From positions 1,550,001-1,614,000 of the forward strand of contig NZ_CP166961.1 in assembly GCF_041410465.1 (NCBI RefSeq): 64,000 nt of DNA. Direction: 5' to 3'. The DNA is from Thalassotalea sp. 273M-4. Lineage in GTDB: Bacteria; Pseudomonadota; Gammaproteobacteria; Enterobacterales; Alteromonadaceae. The position numbers were made by a program, and so were the translations under genes. Under the pieces are notes generated by a model. That model saw only the letters and a program-made list of their open reading frames with translations, searched no databases and was not told the DNA's origin. Shown here piece after piece: positions 60,994-64,000 of the stretch; the stretch's first letter is position 1, and each line of letters starts with the position of its first letter.

Positions 60994-62445
60994 CTATGCG
61001 TTTTCTCGGTAGGTTAAGATCTTCATGGTGTTCGAAGAGCCAACCGTTTCCATAACATCCCCTAATGTTAATATCACCGAGTCGCCATCTTTTAAATTGG
61101 CCAATACAGAGCCTGCGACTGTTGCTAAAGCTTGAGCGGATATGTTTTCGTGACTGATTTTTGTCGAATCAAAAAATAACGGATAAACCCCACGATAAAT
61201 TGCCGAGCGACAAAGGGAAGAGTAGTGTCGTGAAAGTGAAAAAATTGGAATGCCTGAGGTGATACGAGACATTACTTTGGCCGTTTTACCAGACTCGGTT
61301 AAAGATATAATGGCTTTTACATTGACCAAGTGGTTAGCCGCATACATCGCTGATAGAGCGATGGTTTCTGACACATCAAAAAACTTTTCATCAATTCGAT
61401 GCTTTGATGTATTCGCCGAACGTTCTTTTTCGGCACCTTCACAGACGGCACTCATGGCTTTTACGGTTTCGACTGGAAATTGCCCGGCGGCGGTTTCTGC
61501 ACTTAACATCACCGCATCGGTACCATCTAATACTGCGTTTGCTACATCCATCACCTCGGCCCGTGTTGGCATTGGGTTATGGATCATCGTTTCCATCATT
61601 TGTGTTGCGGTAATGACCACTCGATCAAGTTGTCTGGCTCGAGCTATAATGTGCTTTTGTTTTCCAACAAGGGCAGCATCACCAATTTCAACACCCAAAT
61701 CTCCCCGAGCTACCATCACAATATCTGAGGCGAGAATAATATCATCGAGAACTTTTTCATTGTTGACCGCTTCTGCGCGTTCTATTTTTGAAACCAAACG
61801 GGCATTTGACCCTGCAGCTTCTGTTAACGAACGAGCATATTCCATGTCCTTTGCATCGCGAGGAAATGAAACGGCAATAAAATCGACACCGATATCGGCT
61901 GCCGTAATAATGTCGCGTTTATCTTTTTCAGTTAGAGCGGCAGCAGACAAGCCACCACCTAAACGGTTTATGCCTTTGTTATTGGACAAAGTACCTGCAA
62001 CGACGGTCGTCGTATAAACTTGCTGGTCAATCACCTGATCAACTTGCAGCTGTACTCGGCCATCGTCAAGTAATAGGGTATCACCTTGGCTGACATCCTG
62101 AGGCAATGCCTTGTAATCGATACCCACGCGATCTTTGTTGCCTTCGCCTTTACCCAGAGCCGCATCAAGAATGAATTTGTCACCAATGGCTAAATGAATT
62201 GGACCATTTTTAAACGTTGATATGCGGATTTTAGGCCCTTGTAAGTCGGCCAGAATACCAACATAGGTATTTAATTCAGCGGCAATTTGGCGGACCTTTT
62301 GTGCTCTTTCTTGATGATCTTGGGCAACACCGTGTGAAAAGTTTAGTCTGACAACATTAACCCCAGACTGAATTATTTCACGTAAAATTTGATCATCATC
62401 GGTAGCAGGCCCGAGGGTGGCCACTATTTTTGTTCTTCTTGGCAT
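60994..62445 (-). CDS. pykA: Pyruvate kinase PykA (type II)
   Basis: PykA converts PEP and ADP to pyruvate and ATP. Motifs include [14 protein letters not shown], the active-site [13 protein letters not shown] and [35 protein letters not shown] is typical of PykA rather than PykF. The ATG at 62445 follows AGGTGG; a GTG three codons upstream lies next to that site and is rejected. At 483 aa it fits. It is second after hexR, 33 bases downstream, so its expression is tied to hexR. Confidence 0.96.
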   Translation of the reverse strand: MPRRTKIVATLGPATDDDQILREIIQSGVNVVRLNFSHGVAQDHQERAQKVRQIAAELNTYVGILADLQGPKIRISTFKNGPIHLAIGDKFILDAALGKGEGNKDRVGIDYKALPQDVSQGDTLLLDDGRVQLQVDQVIDQQVYTTTVVAGTLSNNKGINRLGGGLSAAALTEKDKRDIITAADIGVDFIAVSFPRDAKDMEYARSLTEAAGSNARLVSKIERAEAVNNEKVLDDIILASDIVMVARGDLGVEIGDAALVGKQKHIIARARQLDRVVITATQMMETMIHNPMPTRAEVMDVANAVLDGTDAVMLSAETAAGQFPVETVKAMSAVCEGAEKERSANTSKHRIDEKFFDVSETIALSAMYAANHLVNVKAIISLTESGKTAKVMSRITSGIPIFSLSRHYSSLCRSAIYRGVYPLFFDSTKISHENISAQALATVAGSVLANLKDGDSVILTLGDVMETVGSSNTMKILTYRENA

Positions 62446-62478
62446 GTGTTCCACCTTTTTTTGGATTAAAAATGTATA

Positions 62479-63330
62479 TTACAGGTCTTTGCGCTCATAA
62501 CGTGAACTACGAAGACTGTCTTTTACTTTCTTCAGGTTGTCTCTAAATTTAGAGCCTCGACGCAGGGTAAAGCCCGTTGCGAGAATATCAATTAGGGTTA
62601 ATTGGGCAATACGTGAAGACATCGGCATGTATAAGTCGGTATCTTCGGCCACCGTAGGTGACAATACGATGTTACATTCTTTTGCCAGTGGCGTGCCACT
62701 GTCGGTAATGCCAATTACAATAGCGTCGTTTTCTTTGGCAATTTGTGCCACTTCAACTTGTGATTTAGTACGACCTGTATGAGAAATTAGTACGACGACA
62801 TCACCTTGTTGAGAGTTTATACTACTCATGCGCTGCATTAGAATGTCCTCGAAATAGACCACAGGAACATTAAAGCGGAAAAACTTGTTTTGCGCATCGT
62901 GAGCAACAATAGCAGAAGCCCCTAAGCCGAAAAACGAGATTTTCTTCGCTTGCGTTAACACATCTACGGCTTTATTGATAGTGGCACAATCTAAATTTTT
63001 TCGTGCCATTTCTAAATTTGCTTGAGTAGATTCGAAGATTTTTGTTGTATACTCTTCGGCTGTATCATTTTCGTCTACGTGACGGTTAACGTAGGGTGTA
63101 CCATTGGCTAAACTTTGTGCTAAGTGCAATTTAAAGTCAGGGTATCCTTTGGTATCCAAGCGTCGACAAAAGCGATTTACCGTAGGTTCGCTAATGTTAG
63201 CTTGTTTAGCCAGTGAAGCAATGCTTGCATGAATAACGGTTGCAGGGGAAGCAAGAATAACTTCTGCTACTTTACGCTCTGACTTACTGAATGAATCAAA
63301 CTCATTAGTGATTTTTTCTAAGATGTTCAT
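62479..63330 (-). CDS. hexR: Transcriptional regulator HexR (RpiR family)
   Basis: An N-terminal RpiR helix-turn-helix (SIASLAKQANISEPTVNRFCRRL, shown here by its ISEPTVNRF core) is followed by a SIS sugar-phosphate domain (FFGLGASAIVAHDAQ, LISHTGRTKSQVE). At 283 aa it fits HexR, which in gammaproteobacteria senses 2-keto-3-deoxy-6-phosphogluconate and controls central carbon genes such as zwf, edd and pykA. It lies upstream of pykA and divergent from zwf, the classical HexR neighbourhood. Confidence 0.95.
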   Translation of the reverse strand: MNILEKITNEFDSFSKSERKVAEVILASPATVIHASIASLAKQANISEPTVNRFCRRLDTKGYPDFKLHLAQSLANGTPYVNRHVDENDTAEEYTTKIFESTQANLEMARKNLDCATINKAVDVLTQAKKISFFGLGASAIVAHDAQNKFFRFNVPVVYFEDILMQRMSSINSQQGDVVVLISHTGRTKSQVEVAQIAKENDAIVIGITDSGTPLAKECNIVLSPTVAEDTDLYMPMSSRIAQLTLIDILATGFTLRRGSKFRDNLKKVKDSLRSSRYERKDL

Positions 63331-63358
63331 TAGCAGACCTCATATTATGGTTGATAAC

Positions 63359-63373
63359 TGTAATTTTATTATC
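63359..63373. promoter_or_regulatory. Probable HexR operator between hexR and zwf
   Basis: TGTAATTTTATTATC matches TGTAAT-www-ATTACA at 13 of 15 positions as I recall the HexR consensus. It lies 28 bases before the hexR start and in the gap shared with zwf, so it could serve for autoregulation and for zwf. A second, different inverted repeat is at 63539-63564. Confidence 0.7.
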
Positions 63374-63538
63374 GAAATGAACTGTTTACTTTTGTAAATT
63401 TATTTCACCTATAGTTAGGGATATTAGCCGAAAAAAATGTACAATGAAACAAATTTACGCACTTTTTCGCCTGTAAATTAAAGTAGATCAAGGCTTCTGA
63501 TTATTTATATGTCATTTAATAACAGAGTTAGGTTTACC

Positions 63539-63564
63539 GTTGATCGAAATATCGCTAGATCAAC
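63539..63564. promoter_or_regulatory. Inverted repeat upstream of zwf
   Basis: GTTGATC and GATCAAC form a perfect 7-bp inverted repeat with a 12-base spacer, 48 bases before the zwf ATG. It does not match HexR. It could be an operator or part of the 5' leader. Confidence 0.35.
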
Positions 63565-63612
63565 CTTTAATTGTAGTTTTATTTCATTATTTTCAAGAGA
63601 AGAATAAAATAT

Positions 63613-64000
63613 ATGAAACAACTAGATCTAAATCCTGCAGAGCAGATTGTCTTATTTGGCGCTGCCGGAGATTTATCTAAACGTAAACTTTTTGCAGCTT
63701 TGTACCATTTAGAAGCTGAACAACTCTTACAACCTAACACCAAAATTATTGGTGTGGCAAGGCATGCTTCTACGGACCAAGAGTTTCACCAGTTTATTAA
63801 AGAGAACTTATTTAAGTATGTAAAAGAAGACTTGAATGACACGATTATTAATAAGTTTGTTAATCGATTCACATACTTACAATTAGATGTGAACGATCAA
63901 GAGGGTTTTGCTAGGCTCCAAGCCTTATTGGATCCAAACAAGATCACCATGCATTATTTGGCTACACCGCCATCCATATACGATTTGATCACTGAAGGTT
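63613..64000 (+). CDS. zwf: Glucose-6-phosphate 1-dehydrogenase (3' truncated by window edge)
   Basis: The frame opens with ATG at 63613 and runs to the window end, giving 129 residues. The NADP-binding motif LFGAAGDLSKRKLFAALY (residues about 14-31) and YLATPPSIY near residue 121 identify Zwf, the entry step to the Entner-Doudoroff and pentose phosphate routes. GAGA lies upstream of the ATG. The position divergent from hexR-pykA supports HexR control. About three quarters of the gene is outside the window. Confidence 0.96.
   Translation, partial: MKQLDLNPAEQIVLFGAAGDLSKRKLFAALYHLEAEQLLQPNTKIIGVARHASTDQEFHQFIKENLFKYVKEDLNDTIINKFVNRFTYLQLDVNDQEGFARLQALLDPNKITMHYLATPPSIYDLITEG

Noticed and set aside
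61250..62017. 255-codon open frame opposite pykA
   Set aside because: It lies wholly inside pykA on the other strand and its residues (serine, alanine and threonine rich) are typical of an antisense shadow.
62466..62481. HexR half-site overlapping the hexR stop codon, before pykA
   Set aside because: Only the TGTAAT half matches; the other half is wrong, and it lies within a probable hexR-pykA transcript.

Overview
The window looks like a chromosomal segment of a marine gammaproteobacterium of the Alteromonadales, most likely Colwelliaceae (Colwellia/Thalassotalea type). The reasons are the AT-rich but ordinary coding sequence, the TonB-dependent receptors, a monomeric isocitrate dehydrogenase, HexR-linked sugar metabolism and E. 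coli-like housekeeping gene orders. This placement is inferred from gene content, not from a search. I see no rRNA, tRNA, CRISPR array, insertion sequence, prophage or integron. Almost everything is recognisable core metabolism and repair. Both ends are cut inside genes: uvrB on the left, zwf on the right.

Layout. 1-10 kb: the end of uvrB, two small unknown genes, the divergent queuosine genes queC/queE, an outer-membrane barrel, then divergent dinG and polB sharing a textbook LexA box. 10-14.4 kb: metC, nhaA, and an ACR3 arsenite exporter followed by an HCX5R phosphatase. 14.6-25.4 kb: a nucleoside salvage and catabolism block (tdk, deoC, udk, deoB, deoD, add, udp) that encloses a TonB-dependent receptor, with aroG and a DUF2750 gene between add and udp. 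25.5-30.6 kb: the least conserved part, with a decayed gene, a MipA-type porin, a monohaem cytochrome lipoprotein, a low-molecular-weight phosphatase, small membrane proteins (one of 49 codons) and an OmpA-type lipoprotein.

30.7-40.5 kb: aroH, ppsR/ppsA, ydiJ, a leucine-type dehydrogenase and a DUF4826 gene. 40.7-49.5 kb: roxA with a GNAT gene, then purB-hflD-mnmA-nudJ-rluE, divergent from a monomeric icd. This keeps the E. coli purB-to-icd gene order but with an unrelated type of isocitrate dehydrogenase. 49.9-53.1 kb: cspD, clpS and clpA. 53.2-57.3 kb: a thiamine-salvage operon led by a TPP riboswitch (TonB receptor, PnuT-type permease, kinase). 57.4-59.3 kb: a LytS/LytTR two-component pair. 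59.8-64 kb: pfkA, pykA-hexR and zwf, with a probable HexR operator between hexR and zwf.

Working together. The nucleoside genes would cleave imported nucleosides to bases and ribose/deoxyribose phosphates and on to glycolytic intermediates. PpsA/PpsR, PykA, PfkA, HexR and Zwf set PEP and hexose-phosphate flow, and PEP also feeds the two DAHP synthases. I do not see a clearly undescribed system. The best leads are the ACR3-phosphatase pair, the nucleoside-block TonB receptor with its 5' hairpin, the kinase with an unusual insertion in the thiamine operon, the LexA-controlled dinG/polB pair, and several unexplained palindromes. Many start codons were moved from the longest open frame to one with a better ribosome-binding site or family fit; each case is explained.
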